The notes beneath the pieces were generated by a model, which saw only the letters and a program-made list of their open reading frames with translations, searched no databases and was not told the DNA's origin. A stretch of 64,000 nt of DNA, from NCBI GenBank assembly GCA_022450045.1, contig JAKURD010000006.1, positions 1 through 64,000 of the forward strand, given 5' to 3'. The translations under genes were made by a program, and so were the position numbers. Source of the stretch: Gracilimonas sp. GTDB lineage: Bacteria; Bacteroidota; Rhodothermia; Balneolales; Balneolaceae. Positions 44,999 through 54,669 of the stretch are shown piece by piece (within the stretch, counting starts at the first letter, position 1; every line of letters starts with the position of its first letter).

Positions 44999-46237
44999 TT
45001 AATCGGTACTTTTCAGGATTATACTTCCATAGTTTGTTTTTGCAGTGAGGCTATTCCCTCCATTACCAATGTTTCCTGATGCCGCTCCTGACGATCTTGA
45101 ACCCTGAAAATTAAGATCAGGTCCAATCTCAACGGAACTTCCTGAGAGATCAAAAGCAGCGTTTCCGTTTTTAGGAAACCATATAGTGATACTTCCCGCT
45201 CCGGTTGAAGCATTGGAATTTCCAGCTATATCCAATAATCTGAGTTCAATATTCCCGCCTTTGGTAGTTGCCTCAAAAGAGCCGCTAAAATCATAAGCCT
45301 GAAGATTTCCCCCGGACGTTTTCATTATCAAAGATCCGGTTGAGTTTTCTGCCCGGATATTTCCACCTTTTGAACTTAGCCTGAAGCCGCCTTCTGAATC
45401 AGTAATGGCAATATGACCTCCACCGGTTTCAGCTATGATTTCGCCGGACAGATTAATAAGGGTAATATGTCCGCCTGATGTCTTATAAAACTGACTTCCA
45501 TCTATATCTTTCGATGAAATATGGCCGGCATTGGTAGTGCTGTTTACTTCAACCTGATGCGGAATTTGGAGCGTTGCCTGTAACTGAATATTATGTTCAC
45601 TCTCCTGGTCGCCTCGTGTGCTGATCTCAAAATGCGCCGTTTCAGGGTTGATGTCTGCCACGGTGTTTAACTTTGAAGTAAGATCTTCTTTTGTAGATAC
45701 TTGTCCGGAGGCCTGAATGGTCAATTTTGCCTGAGGATCAGAACTTCCAATGACGTCGATGGAGCCAAAGGGTAATCGTAATTGAGCTTCTTTCAATTCT
45801 TCGGAATCAAACTCTCTAACATAGGCAAAAATACCCGGGGAAACGGCGACCCATCCCCCTGAAGAAACAGACATAGCACGATTGATTGATATCGTTCCCT
45901 TTTCAGAATCCAAGATCACATCAACACTTTCCTGTTCAAATTCCTTCATGGCTTCATTGATCTCAGCCTCAACTTCAGCCCTGATCTCAGCAGGTAGAAA
46001 ATTCGTGAGATTTTTTAAATTACGCAGGTTTTTAAGGCTTTCAAGATTCTCAAAATTTTCTAGGTTTTTTAATTCGATGAGCTTTAGGCGTTCTCCGTCA
46101 AAATTCAGTTGAATACTGTCAGGAGGGGCAGGAGCCTGAGGGGGAGACAGATTCTCAGAATTATTTTCAATAAGAAAAATGGAAACTCCCACAAAGATGA
46201 AGCCGGCTACAATTATTTCCCAAGATGATGTTTTCAT
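44999..46237 (-). CDS. DUF4097-like beta-helix surface or periplasmic protein
   Basis: The 412-residue protein has an N-terminal membrane anchor (about 6-23), a run of LxNLxNF units (about 55-80; LKNLENFENLESLKNLRNL), a helical linker, then a long repetitive beta region (about 120-410) of units such as TSGGHITLINLSGEI, ETGGGHIAITDSEGGF and TSGGNLQAYDFSGSF. This fits DUF4097-type putative adhesin domains. It is probably exported and anchored. The role is unknown; no neighbouring regulator supports a firm guess. Confidence 0.75.
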   Translation of the reverse strand: MKTSSWEIIVAGFIFVGVSIFLIENNSENLSPPQAPAPPDSIQLNFDGERLKLIELKNLENFENLESLKNLRNLKNLTNFLPAEIRAEVEAEINEAMKEFEQESVDVILDSEKGTISINRAMSVSSGGWVAVSPGIFAYVREFDSEELKEAQLRLPFGSIDVIGSSDPQAKLTIQASGQVSTKEDLTSKLNTVADINPETAHFEISTRGDQESEHNIQLQATLQIPHQVEVNSTTNAGHISSKDIDGSQFYKTSGGHITLINLSGEIIAETGGGHIAITDSEGGFRLSSKGGNIRAENSTGSLIMKTSGGNLQAYDFSGSFEATTKGGNIELRLLDIAGNSNASTGAGSITIWFPKNGNAAFDLSGSSVEIGPDLNFQGSRSSGAASGNIGNGGNSLTAKTNYGSIILKSTD

Positions 46238-46347
46238 ATGTCCTTCATTTTAAGTAACCCTTATAGCTACGATACAGTACTCAAAAGGTTACGTCAACTC
46301 CCATAATATCCTTATTATCAGGGAAAGTATAATTCATAGTAACAAGC

Positions 46348-47532
46348 ATGTATTCCAAAATTGAAAAACTATCCGAAAAATACCTCCCGGAAGCTATTGA
46401 AACCCGGAGATATTTGCACAGGAATCCTGAACTGAGCTTCATGGAATTTGAGACTACGAAGTTTATCAAAGCTGAATTGGATAAACTGGGGATCCCGCAC
46501 GAAAGTCCGCTCGAAACCGGATGTGTCGGTATTTTGGAAGGAGGGCGAAAATCGGATAAGATGATCGCCCTCCGAGCTGATATTGATGCGCTGCCTATTT
46601 TGGAAGAAGGTGATGCAAAATCTGCGTTTATGTCTGAAAATAAAGGCATTGCTCACTGCTGCGGACATGATGCACATACCTCGAATCTTCTTATTGCTGC
46701 AAAGATCTTGAAGGAGCTGCAAAGCGAAATTGAAGGCACTGTACTGCTTGTTTTTCAGCCCGGAGAAGAAAAGCTTCCCGGTGGAGGAAAGTTACTCAGT
46801 GAAACAGGTTTTTTGCAGAACAAAGGCGTGAATGCAATCTACGGAATTCACACCTCTCCGATGCATAAGGTTGGAACCATGGCAACTAAGCCAGGAGCTT
46901 TGATGGCTTCTACTTCCGAGTTTGAAGTGGAGATCATAGGAAAAGGCGGACACGCAGCCCGGGCCCATGAAGCCATTGATCCGGTAGTTTTAGCCTCACA
47001 GTATATCAATGCGGTCCAGACGATAGCAAGTCGAAATGTAGATCCAACTGAACCGGTGGTAGTTACTATTGGCAGGATCGAGGGAGGAACAGCTCATAAC
47101 ATTATACCCGAGAAAATAAAACTGTGGGGAACCGCAAGGACCCTGTCTCCTGAAACGGAAAATTTAGTGATCGACAGGCTGGAGGCACTTGCAAAGGGGA
47201 TTACAGAGTCGGCAGGGGGTAGCTATAAATTTCAGTTTAATCGGGGATATCCGGCGGTTATAAATACCGAAAAGGAAGCGCAAACGGTATTGAATTCAGC
47301 CAAAGAATTATTTGGACAAGAATCGGTTGTTGAGATGAGAAGACCAATTATGGCCGGTGAAGATTTCGCTTTCTATCAAAAGCATTTTCCGGGGGCGTTC
47401 TTTTTTGTTGGAAGCGGAAGTGAAGAAGCCGATTCACTTTATCCGTGGCATCACCCTAAATACAACGTAGATGATCGGTTTTTTGAAGTTGCGACTCCAT
47501 TAATGGTAAGCTTAGTTTTTGATCACAAATGA
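46348..47532 (+). CDS. M20-family amidohydrolase
   Basis: The 394-residue enzyme belongs to the N-acyl-amino-acid amidohydrolase/carboxypeptidase Ss1 group. RRYLHRNPELSFMEFET is at about 21-37, the metal sites CGHDAHTSNL (about 109-118) and FQPGEEKLPGG (about 140-150), and a late HHPKYNVDDRFF. It hydrolyses N-acyl or peptide amides with two metal ions. It overlaps the next start by four bases (ATGA), so the two genes form one unit. Confidence 0.92.
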   Translation: MYSKIEKLSEKYLPEAIETRRYLHRNPELSFMEFETTKFIKAELDKLGIPHESPLETGCVGILEGGRKSDKMIALRADIDALPILEEGDAKSAFMSENKGIAHCCGHDAHTSNLLIAAKILKELQSEIEGTVLLVFQPGEEKLPGGGKLLSETGFLQNKGVNAIYGIHTSPMHKVGTMATKPGALMASTSEFEVEIIGKGGHAARAHEAIDPVVLASQYINAVQTIASRNVDPTEPVVVTIGRIEGGTAHNIIPEKIKLWGTARTLSPETENLVIDRLEALAKGITESAGGSYKFQFNRGYPAVINTEKEAQTVLNSAKELFGQESVVEMRRPIMAGEDFAFYQKHFPGAFFFVGSGSEEADSLYPWHHPKYNVDDRFFEVATPLMVSLVFDHK

Positions 47533-48644
47533 TACACGCAGAATATTCTTTTTGGGAATCGGAATTATACAATCAAACATACGATCTGATCATTGTTGGA
47601 GCTGGACTAACTGGACAGTCTATTGCTCACTTCTATAAAAAATCTCATCCGGATAAAAAGGTATTGGTCGTTGACCGTGGTTTTTTTCCAATTGGAGCAA
47701 GCACCCGGAATGCAGGCTTTGCTTGCTTTGGGTCGGTGACTGAGCATATGGCTGATATGAAGATCGAGAAGGAGTCGAAGATCATTGAGCGAATTCGCCG
47801 CAGATTTAGTGGCTTACAGTTATTGAGAAAAACTCTCGGCGATGAAAATATTGGATATCGTGAACCCGGCGCGTATGAGATCTTTACGGATGAAGAAGTA
47901 TATACCGATGCTTTGGATCATTTAAACATTTGCAACCGTTGGTTGAATGAAGCTGCCGGAGCTGATCAGGTATATCAGGCTTCGGAACATAATGGGTTTC
48001 CTGCCATCAGTATAAAGCACGAGGGGAGTCTTCATCCCGGAAAAATGATGCGTACGTTGTATGATAAAAACCTGAAGCTGGGAGTAGAATTTCGCTGGCA
48101 GACCCAGGTAAAAAAAATAGAGGAAGCTGAAGCCACCCTTATTCTTGAAAATGGAGTTGAATTTAAAGCCAAACAGCTGGCCGTTGCTACAAATTCATTT
48201 GCATCGAAATTATTGAACGATGTTGAGATAAAGCCCGGCCGCGGATTTGTGTTTGTTACCAAACCGGTAACTGATCTGAAATGGAAAGGCAATTATCACT
48301 ACGATGCCGGCTACTATTATTTCCGGGGAGTTGATAATAGACGGTTACTTCTTGGAGGAGCTCGAAGTTTAGACATTGATGTTGAAACAACAACTGAGTT
48401 CGGAATAAATGACAAGATCAAAAATCATCTTATAAACTTTGCAAACGATGTTTTAAAACTTCCTAAGGACTGGAAGATCGAGACTGAATGGTCGGGGATC
48501 ATGGGATTCACTCCAACAAAAAGCCCCATTTTGAAACGCATTTCTAATAAAACCATTTTGGTAGCCGGACTCAGCGGAATGGGAGTGGCTCTCGGAATGC
48601 AACTCGGTAAAGAAGCTTCGGAATTAATGAAAGTTGAGAGTTGA
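47529..48644 (+). CDS. FAD-dependent amino acid oxidase-like (DAO family)
   Basis: The 371-residue protein has the FAD dinucleotide motif YDLIIVGAGLTGQSIAHFY (about 18-36) and a second flavin contact TRNAGFACFGSV. The C-terminal GIMGFTPTKSPILKR ... VAGLSGMGVALGMQLG closes the flavin site as in DAO enzymes. Coupling to the M20 hydrolase suggests a hydrolase-then-oxidase route for an N-acyl or modified amino acid, but the substrate is not known. Confidence 0.85.
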   Translation: MIHAEYSFWESELYNQTYDLIIVGAGLTGQSIAHFYKKSHPDKKVLVVDRGFFPIGASTRNAGFACFGSVTEHMADMKIEKESKIIERIRRRFSGLQLLRKTLGDENIGYREPGAYEIFTDEEVYTDALDHLNICNRWLNEAAGADQVYQASEHNGFPAISIKHEGSLHPGKMMRTLYDKNLKLGVEFRWQTQVKKIEEAEATLILENGVEFKAKQLAVATNSFASKLLNDVEIKPGRGFVFVTKPVTDLKWKGNYHYDAGYYYFRGVDNRRLLLGGARSLDIDVETTTEFGINDKIKNHLINFANDVLKLPKDWKIETEWSGIMGFTPTKSPILKRISNKTILVAGLSGMGVALGMQLGKEASELMKVES

Positions 48645-48747
48645 TAAAGTGGTGAAGATTTAAAAATGTGTTATGTTTAGCTAACAAGGATGCAGATAAT
48701 AGGGTTGGTATTTCCCATTGCCAATATCACTCTATCAACTCTCAACT
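48632..48747. repeat. Wide inverted repeat between convergent genes
   Basis: The perfect 15-bp arms AGTTGAGAGTTGATA (48632-48646) and TATCAACTCTCAACT (48733-48747) span the gap between the FAD oxidase and umuC. The left arm includes the last codons of the oxidase, and the right arm ends one base before the umuC stop codon. It may act as a two-way terminator. Confidence 0.75.
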
Positions 48748-48748
48748 C

Positions 48749-50083
48749 TCATTTTGCTTTAACCACTAAAATATCCTCCCATTCCGTCGTATAACGCTTA
48801 CTCAAAAAATTTTGATTCATTTTCCAGGAGGCTTCCCCTTCATTTTTTCGGTGTAAACCTGTGGCAGCAAAAGCAGCGGTGTTTCTCCCGTGTCGGGTAT
48901 TTATTTGGTCTATGCATTCCATTAACGTGTATTGCTGCCGGGTATAAAGGTCAGGATCAAACAAATCCATTTGTACTTCGCTGTTGGGAACTAAGCCGGT
49001 TAGCATAATGGCCGCTTTTTTGTATTTGGTTTCGGGGAGGTAAATGGATTTCGTAATCTGCTTTCCGGCATGAATGAGTGTTGGGGTATGAGCCGTTGGC
49101 ACCTTAAAAGAAGTATAGGCTTCGTATTTATATTTTGATTTGGGGCTTTTGAATTTATCCCCAATCAGTGTGACCTGCATATTGGAAGCGAGAGAATTCT
49201 GAGCCCGTAGCTTTTCCGCTGCGCGGGAGATAAAGGTGGAAACAGCTTCCTCAATTTCCATGACATCATAGAGGGGTTTACCGAACATGCGAGAGGTAAG
49301 AATACCTTTTCGCGATTCCAATGCTTCACTCAATTTCATACACGGCAAGCCATTCAATTCCAGGACCGTTCGCAATCCGGTTACATTCAAATGCTTGCGC
49401 ACCCATCGTTTATTATCAATTTTCTGCTTCAGATCATAAGCGGTATGTATGTCAAAGCGATTTAAACGGAGGGTAAGATTATGCCCAATCCCCCAAACTT
49501 TTTGCAGGCGCATCTTTTTTAAGATCTGATCAGTCCCGGGGTTATTTCGTAAGTTTAGCACCCCGTCGTAAGTGAGATTTCGCTTCGCTGTTTCATTCGC
49601 AATTTTTGCGAGGGTCTTGCTTGGAGCTATTCCCACTGAAACCGGCAAACCGGTCCATTGATAAAGGGTTTGCTTAATGATTTTGCCATATTCGTCCAGA
49701 TCAGGATAGGTATGGGTAGATAGTTCTGCAAAGGCTTCATCAATGCTGTACACCTCAACGGCGTGGGTCAGGTTCCGAAGTACATCCATCACGCGGCGCG
49801 ACATATCTCCATACAGCGGATAATTTGATGAGCGCACGACCACACCATTTTCTTTAAAAAACTTCCGATACTTAAATTCCGGGGCACCCATAGGAACTCC
49901 CAGATCTTTGGCTTCCTCAGACCGTGCGATTACACATCCGTCATTATTGGAAAGAATAACGATGGGTTTTCCTTCTAACTTTGGGTTGAATACCCGCTCA
50001 CACGAGGCATAAAAATTGTTGCAGTCGATCATCGCATATACGATAGAACTTCGGTTGTTGAATGATTCGGGTTTTATGATCAT
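48749..50083 (-). CDS. umuC: Y-family DNA polymerase V catalytic subunit
   Basis: The 444-residue translesion polymerase has the metal-binding Asp in AMIDCNNFYASCERVF, LSNNDGCVIARS, and the second acidic pair in VYSIDEAFAEL, all intact. The helix-hairpin-helix region VWGIGHNLTLRLNRF and the little-finger domain follow. Normal length. It overlaps the UmuD homologue by four bases (ATGA), giving a tightly coupled umuDC operon. Confidence 0.95.
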   Translation of the reverse strand: MIIKPESFNNRSSIVYAMIDCNNFYASCERVFNPKLEGKPIVILSNNDGCVIARSEEAKDLGVPMGAPEFKYRKFFKENGVVVRSSNYPLYGDMSRRVMDVLRNLTHAVEVYSIDEAFAELSTHTYPDLDEYGKIIKQTLYQWTGLPVSVGIAPSKTLAKIANETAKRNLTYDGVLNLRNNPGTDQILKKMRLQKVWGIGHNLTLRLNRFDIHTAYDLKQKIDNKRWVRKHLNVTGLRTVLELNGLPCMKLSEALESRKGILTSRMFGKPLYDVMEIEEAVSTFISRAAEKLRAQNSLASNMQVTLIGDKFKSPKSKYKYEAYTSFKVPTAHTPTLIHAGKQITKSIYLPETKYKKAAIMLTGLVPNSEVQMDLFDPDLYTRQQYTLMECIDQINTRHGRNTAAFAATGLHRKNEGEASWKMNQNFLSKRYTTEWEDILVVKAK

Positions 50084-50514
50084 GACTTGTACCTGTGAAT
50101 CACATGCGTAACCACGCCCCAGGCCAGCCAGTTGGTATCGGGGTGAATGGTGATAGGTTCAATTTTTGGGGCATCTGAAATTAAAAATAGCCGCGACCCT
50201 CTCTTAACCAGCTTCCGGATTATGGGTTCTTCTTCTATCGCGGCTATTACAATGGTTCCGTCTTTGGGGTTAATACTTCGGTCAACTACCAGGATATCCC
50301 CGTCATGAATACCCGATGCCTGCATTGCATTACCTTCAGCCCGAACATAAAATGTTGCCGCCGGGTGATGGACAATCAACCCTTCTAAATCCAGCGGTTT
50401 TTGGAGATGATCGGCTGCCGGTGACACAAAACCGGTCTCTGCTTTTTGTGAAAGCTTCATCTCATATTTTAGCTTTTTTCCCGACCCGCCCTGATATATT
50501 TTAAGTCTCTCCAA
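50080..50514 (-). CDS. umuD: UmuD homologue with substituted catalytic residues
   Basis: The 144-residue protein aligns along its length with UmuD (GFVSPAADHLQKPLDLEGLI, HPAATFYVRAEGNAM, GIHDGDILVVDRSI, WGVVTHVIHRYK). The serine of the canonical GDSM is Ala 63 (GNAM), and the dyad lysine (EFTVKKL) aligns with Arg 100 (EPIIRKL). Self-cleavage by the usual Ser/Lys mechanism should therefore be impossible. The N-terminal cleavage region reads ETG instead of CG. It probably serves as an uncleaved structural partner for UmuC, or another peptidase trims it; both are inference. Confidence 0.9.
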   Translation of the reverse strand: MERLKIYQGGSGKKLKYEMKLSQKAETGFVSPAADHLQKPLDLEGLIVHHPAATFYVRAEGNAMQASGIHDGDILVVDRSINPKDGTIVIAAIEEEPIIRKLVKRGSRLFLISDAPKIEPITIHPDTNWLAWGVVTHVIHRYKS

Positions 50515-50538
50515 AATGCCTCGCTAGTTTTTAAAATT

Positions 50539-50555
50539 ACATGTATAATATATGT
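50539..50555. promoter_or_regulatory. Candidate SOS-type operator upstream of umuDC
   Basis: ACATGTATAATATATGT is a 17-base near-palindrome (arms match at 7 of 8) located 25 bases upstream of the umuD start, where a -10 region would lie on the minus strand. An SOS repressor site is plausible for umuDC, but the LexA box of this lineage is not known to me. Confidence 0.35.
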
Positions 50556-50695
50556 GTAGTTGAAGAAAGTATAAACTATTATCTCAAAAATTTAGTTGGG
50601 CCGAAGAGATGAATTGGAAGGTAAATTATAATCAGTTCAAAATTTTGTGCTGCTTTGGGTTAGCCTTCTCTTGATATGTACTCAAATAAAAAACT

Positions 50696-51163
50696 ATGGA
50701 TTGGCTGTACTTGATCGCATTTATTTTTATAGGGCTCGCAGGAATGGAGATTGTTTCATGCTGCGTACACCGCTGGCTTTTTCACGGGTTGCTGTGGAAG
50801 ATCCATGAATCTCACCACAAGCCAAACCATAGTGTATTTGAGCCTAACGATATTTTTTCTCTGATCTTTGCAAGTATCTCGATCTGGCTGATGATTGACG
50901 GGGTAGCAACCATGTTCACTTCACCGGCATTTGGCGCAGGGGCGGGTATAGCGGTTTACGGAGTACTGTATTTTATTATTCACGACCTGTTTGCTCATAA
51001 ACGATTCGTTCCTTTCAGCAGTGATAATAAGATCATGAAACTGATTCGGAGAGCGCATCAGCGGCATCATCAGGATGTGGGGAAAGAAGGGCACGAGCCA
51101 TACGGATTGTTCTTATTTTCTTATGACGAGTACCCCGAGCGGGAACGTAAATTTGATCGGTAA
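50696..51163 (+). CDS. crtZ: Beta-carotene hydroxylase
   Basis: The 155-residue, multi-span di-iron membrane enzyme has the histidine boxes HRWLFHG, HESHHKPN, HDLFAHKRF and HQRHHQ, in the order and spacing of CrtZ. It adds hydroxyl groups to the beta rings of carotenoids, giving zeaxanthin, in line with a pigmented marine bacterium. The broader fatty-acid hydroxylase superfamily is the alternative. No other carotenoid gene is nearby. Confidence 0.9.
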   Translation: MDWLYLIAFIFIGLAGMEIVSCCVHRWLFHGLLWKIHESHHKPNHSVFEPNDIFSLIFASISIWLMIDGVATMFTSPAFGAGAGIAVYGVLYFIIHDLFAHKRFVPFSSDNKIMKLIRRAHQRHHQDVGKEGHEPYGLFLFSYDEYPERERKFDR

Positions 51164-51221
51164 ATTTGTCAATTCGAAAATTCTCTTTTACCGGTTCCCT
51201 GAAACTTTGCGCTGTAACGAA

Positions 51222-51794
51222 CTATTGGTTAAACCGTTCCCTTAACGCTTCCATGTGCTCAAAATGCCGTCGTTGATGGGCTTCCAATACACCAAAAAAA
51301 GCAGTAAGTGACATAGGTACAATCTTTACGACGGGATTCCAGGACCTTATCCGATCCAGATCCAAGCCTTCCAGCTTTGCCCTCTTTAAAAAATGGATCA
51401 GGTCATCTTGCAGTTTCAGGAAATCATTTAATAGTTCCTGCTTGCTGATCTGTTCGGCTTCAACCGGTTTAAAGGATGAAACGGTGGGAAGCTTTCTTCG
51501 ATTTTCAGGACTCACCTGGCCAATAAACCATCGAAAAGCGAAGTTTGGGGTGAATAGGCCGGTTCCCTTTGCAAGCCGGCCATCCGGTTTATCAAGAGCC
51601 TTTTTGATCTGTGATTTATACTCGTTTCCGGATGCTATCAAATGGCTCAAAATTTCTCCCATACACCATTTATCCTCGCTTGGTTTTCGGCGGAATACTT
51701 CTTCAGGCACCGCCTCAGTTAAGTTCGCAGCGGTTTGTTTAGCGTTATCGAAAGCCTCCAAGAAATAATCATACGTGTAAGCCGAATTTTTCAT
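51222..51794 (-). CDS. DinB-family protein
   Basis: The 190-residue four-helix-bundle protein shows the DinB/YfiT pattern: EVFRRKPSEDKWCMGEILSHL, with the first metal-binding His, and the C-terminal HQRRHFEHMEAL, with two more. Such proteins are metal-dependent thiol transferases or hydrolases, mostly of unknown substrate. It converges with crtZ and diverges from the S9 peptidase. Confidence 0.85.
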   Translation of the reverse strand: MKNSAYTYDYFLEAFDNAKQTAANLTEAVPEEVFRRKPSEDKWCMGEILSHLIASGNEYKSQIKKALDKPDGRLAKGTGLFTPNFAFRWFIGQVSPENRRKLPTVSSFKPVEAEQISKQELLNDFLKLQDDLIHFLKRAKLEGLDLDRIRSWNPVVKIVPMSLTAFFGVLEAHQRRHFEHMEALRERFNQ

Positions 51795-51904
51795 AATGTG
51801 GAATATATGATTGGTAAAATTATCCTAAAGAAAGTGAATTAATATTTCATCTGATGCCTGAATACATTTTCTTTTAGTGATTATACAAAACTAACCTAAG
51901 ATCT

Positions 51905-54655
51905 ATGCATAGTATGAAAACCCGCTATTACTTAATTCTTTTAATCGGTCTGATGTTCTCCACTTCGGTTACGGCTCAGGGCGTTTTGAGTTTCGAAGAC
52001 GTTATGAAATTTGATGATATTGGCTCAATAGAACTTTCTGCGAATGGCAACTGGGTGGCTTACGAAGTATGGCCCGATCGCGGAGACGGAAAAGTAGAAG
52101 TAAAAAGCACAAATGGAAGAACTACCTATTCCATCTCCTTAGGTGCTTCTCCTAAGATTACCCCAAATGGGGATTGGATAGCGGCTTTTCGAAAAGTCCC
52201 GCTTGCAGAACAGCTGAAAGAGAGGAATGATAAACCACAACAGGGCTTGTCTTTGTTATCCACGAATAACGGGGATCTTTCTGAATTTGACAGCGTTCGG
52301 TCTTTTTCTTTTTCAAAGGACGGTAACTGGCTGGCTGTTCATCACATGCAAAGTAAGGAAGTGGAAGATCTGAAATCCAAGAATAGCAAGCTGGGCACCA
52401 AACTCTTGCTGAAGAATCTTTCTTCAGGAGATGTCTATGATTTCCCATTTGTCAGGGAAGTGGCCTTTGACAGCCTTTCCAGTTATCTGGCTTACTCTGT
52501 GTTAGATACTTCTGATTCCATGAATGGCTTGTATCTTTTTGACCTGAATTCTGAGGAAACCCGATTAGTTGATGCAGCCGAAAGCGGATTCTATACGAAT
52601 CTAACCTGGGATCACGATCTCCAAAAACTGGCTTTTACCAAAGCTGCCTACGATACTTCTTTTGTTGAAGGCGATGCTTCTCTTCATATCTGGAATGCCA
52701 GAAATAACGAATTGATCACGTTGCTGAATGCGGATGATGGAAACGAGGGATTCACGTTGCGATCCAATAACAGGCTAACGTTTACCAACGATGGAGATCG
52801 CTTGTTCTTTGGATTCATGGATGCAGAAATGGCCGACCTCGAATCCAAAAAAGAGGAGGATAAAGAAAATGGAGAGGTCGATATCTATGATATAGAAGAT
52901 ATCACGGATAACCGCGGACTCGATATCTGGCACGGAGATGATCCCCTTATCAAAACACATGAAAAGAATACATGGAATTCCCGGAAGAACCATCTTTATA
53001 CAGCAGTGTATCACCTGAATAAAAATGAATGGATGCAGCTGGCGGATCATGATATGCCGGATGTGAGCGTTTCTCATAATCCCAAAGTTGTTTTGGGAAG
53101 TAACGACCAGCCATATATGCGAGAGCGAACCTGGGACGGAACCTATCGCGATTATTACATGGTAGATCTGAATACCGGGGAGCGAACACAATTTTTAGAA
53201 CATTTTGGGGGATGGGTGAATCTGTCGCCGGAAGGAAAATTTGTAGCTTATTATCAGGATATGCATTGGTACCTGATGGATACGGAATCTTTAGAATCCC
53301 AAAATATTACCATAGAAATGGATGTGCCATTCTATAATGAAGATCATGATTACCCATCGGATGTGCCGGGATATGGTGTGGCCGGATGGATCGAAAATGA
53401 TGCTGCTGTAATGATCTATGATAAATACGATATCTGGCGATTTGAAACCTCAACCGGTAATTCAAGGAACATAACCGATGGCGAAGGCCGTGAAACCAAG
53501 CGCATTTTCCGCGTTGAAGAAATGAATAAGGATTGGGGAGAAGCCTTTGGCAGTAATGAAGAGCTGTTACTGACTTCCTACCACGACTTAGACAAAAACT
53601 TCGGTTTTTATACCACAAGCACGAATCGCTCCGGCGTGACCCGGTTACTGGAAGAGGACAAAAAATTCACTTTTGTGAAAAAGGCAGAAGAGGCCAATAC
53701 GGTGCTCTATAAGCGTGAAGCTTACGATGAATTCCCAAATATCTGGGTGGCTAATAATTGGAAATTCGATCGCACAAGCAAGCTCACGCATATGCACGAA
53801 GACCTCAAAGAAAAATGGAATTGGGGAAGTGCAGAACTTATCGACTGGTTGAGTATAGATGGGAAATTTATTCAAGGTGTGGTCATCAAGCCGGATAATT
53901 ACGACGCGAATAAGAGGTATCCAATCATGACTTATTACTATCGGTTTTTTACAGATCGCCTGCACGATTTCAATGAGCCGAAGACCAATCACCGTCCGGT
54001 TTTTGCCCAGTATGTAAGTGACGAGTACGTAGTATTTCTTCCGGATATTCGCTTTGAAGTTGGCCGGCCGGGATTTGCAGCTACCAAGAGTCTGGTTCCT
54101 GGAATTCAGAAACTGGTTGAAATGGGAATTGCGGATGAGGATAAGCTTGGTTTACATGGACATTCATGGAGTGGCTACCAGACCGCATTTATGGTTACTC
54201 AAACCGATATTTTTGATGCTGCCGTTTCCGGTGCTCCGGTCAGTAATATGACAAGCGCTTACAGCGGGATTCGCTGGGGATCCGGGATGGCCCGACAATT
54301 TCAGTACGAAAAAACACAAAGCCGAATTGGCAAAACATTGATAGAGGCTCCGCTTATGTACATCGAGAATTCTCCGGTCTTTTATGCGGATAAAATCAAC
54401 ACACCGATGCTGATTATGCACGGTGATGATGATGGCGCCGTGCCCTGGGAGCAGAGTATTGAGATGTACCTGGCTATGCGCCGCTACAATAAAGATGTGA
54501 TCTTTCTGCAGTATCATAATGAGCCGCATCATCCCCAAAAAATAGAAAACCGTCTTGATTATGCTATTCGTATGAAGGAGTATTTTGATTACTACCTGAA
54601 GGGCGAAGGCGAACCGGAATGGATTGTTAAAGGAGAAGCGTATAATGGAAATTAG
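51905..54655 (+). CDS. Exported S9-family (prolyl oligopeptidase-like) serine peptidase
   Basis: The 916-residue protein has a signal peptide ending TAQ (about 25), a beta-propeller (about 30-640) and an alpha/beta-hydrolase domain at the C-terminus. Its catalytic Ser lies in GLHGHSWSGYQT, the Asp in MHGDDDGAVPWEQ and the His in NEPHHPQ. It probably degrades peptides in the periplasm. It starts ATG at 51905; an ATG at 51914 would remove three residues. Single gene, followed by a hairpin shared with the convergent HD gene. Confidence 0.92.
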   Translation: MHSMKTRYYLILLIGLMFSTSVTAQGVLSFEDVMKFDDIGSIELSANGNWVAYEVWPDRGDGKVEVKSTNGRTTYSISLGASPKITPNGDWIAAFRKVPLAEQLKERNDKPQQGLSLLSTNNGDLSEFDSVRSFSFSKDGNWLAVHHMQSKEVEDLKSKNSKLGTKLLLKNLSSGDVYDFPFVREVAFDSLSSYLAYSVLDTSDSMNGLYLFDLNSEETRLVDAAESGFYTNLTWDHDLQKLAFTKAAYDTSFVEGDASLHIWNARNNELITLLNADDGNEGFTLRSNNRLTFTNDGDRLFFGFMDAEMADLESKKEEDKENGEVDIYDIEDITDNRGLDIWHGDDPLIKTHEKNTWNSRKNHLYTAVYHLNKNEWMQLADHDMPDVSVSHNPKVVLGSNDQPYMRERTWDGTYRDYYMVDLNTGERTQFLEHFGGWVNLSPEGKFVAYYQDMHWYLMDTESLESQNITIEMDVPFYNEDHDYPSDVPGYGVAGWIENDAAVMIYDKYDIWRFETSTGNSRNITDGEGRETKRIFRVEEMNKDWGEAFGSNEELLLTSYHDLDKNFGFYTTSTNRSGVTRLLEEDKKFTFVKKAEEANTVLYKREAYDEFPNIWVANNWKFDRTSKLTHMHEDLKEKWNWGSAELIDWLSIDGKFIQGVVIKPDNYDANKRYPIMTYYYRFFTDRLHDFNEPKTNHRPVFAQYVSDEYVVFLPDIRFEVGRPGFAATKSLVPGIQKLVEMGIADEDKLGLHGHSWSGYQTAFMVTQTDIFDAAVSGAPVSNMTSAYSGIRWGSGMARQFQYEKTQSRIGKTLIEAPLMYIENSPVFYADKINTPMLIMHGDDDGAVPWEQSIEMYLAMRRYNKDVIFLQYHNEPHHPQKIENRLDYAIRMKEYFDYYLKGEGEPEWIVKGEAYNGN

Positions 54656-54669
54656 AAATGGTGGATTTT

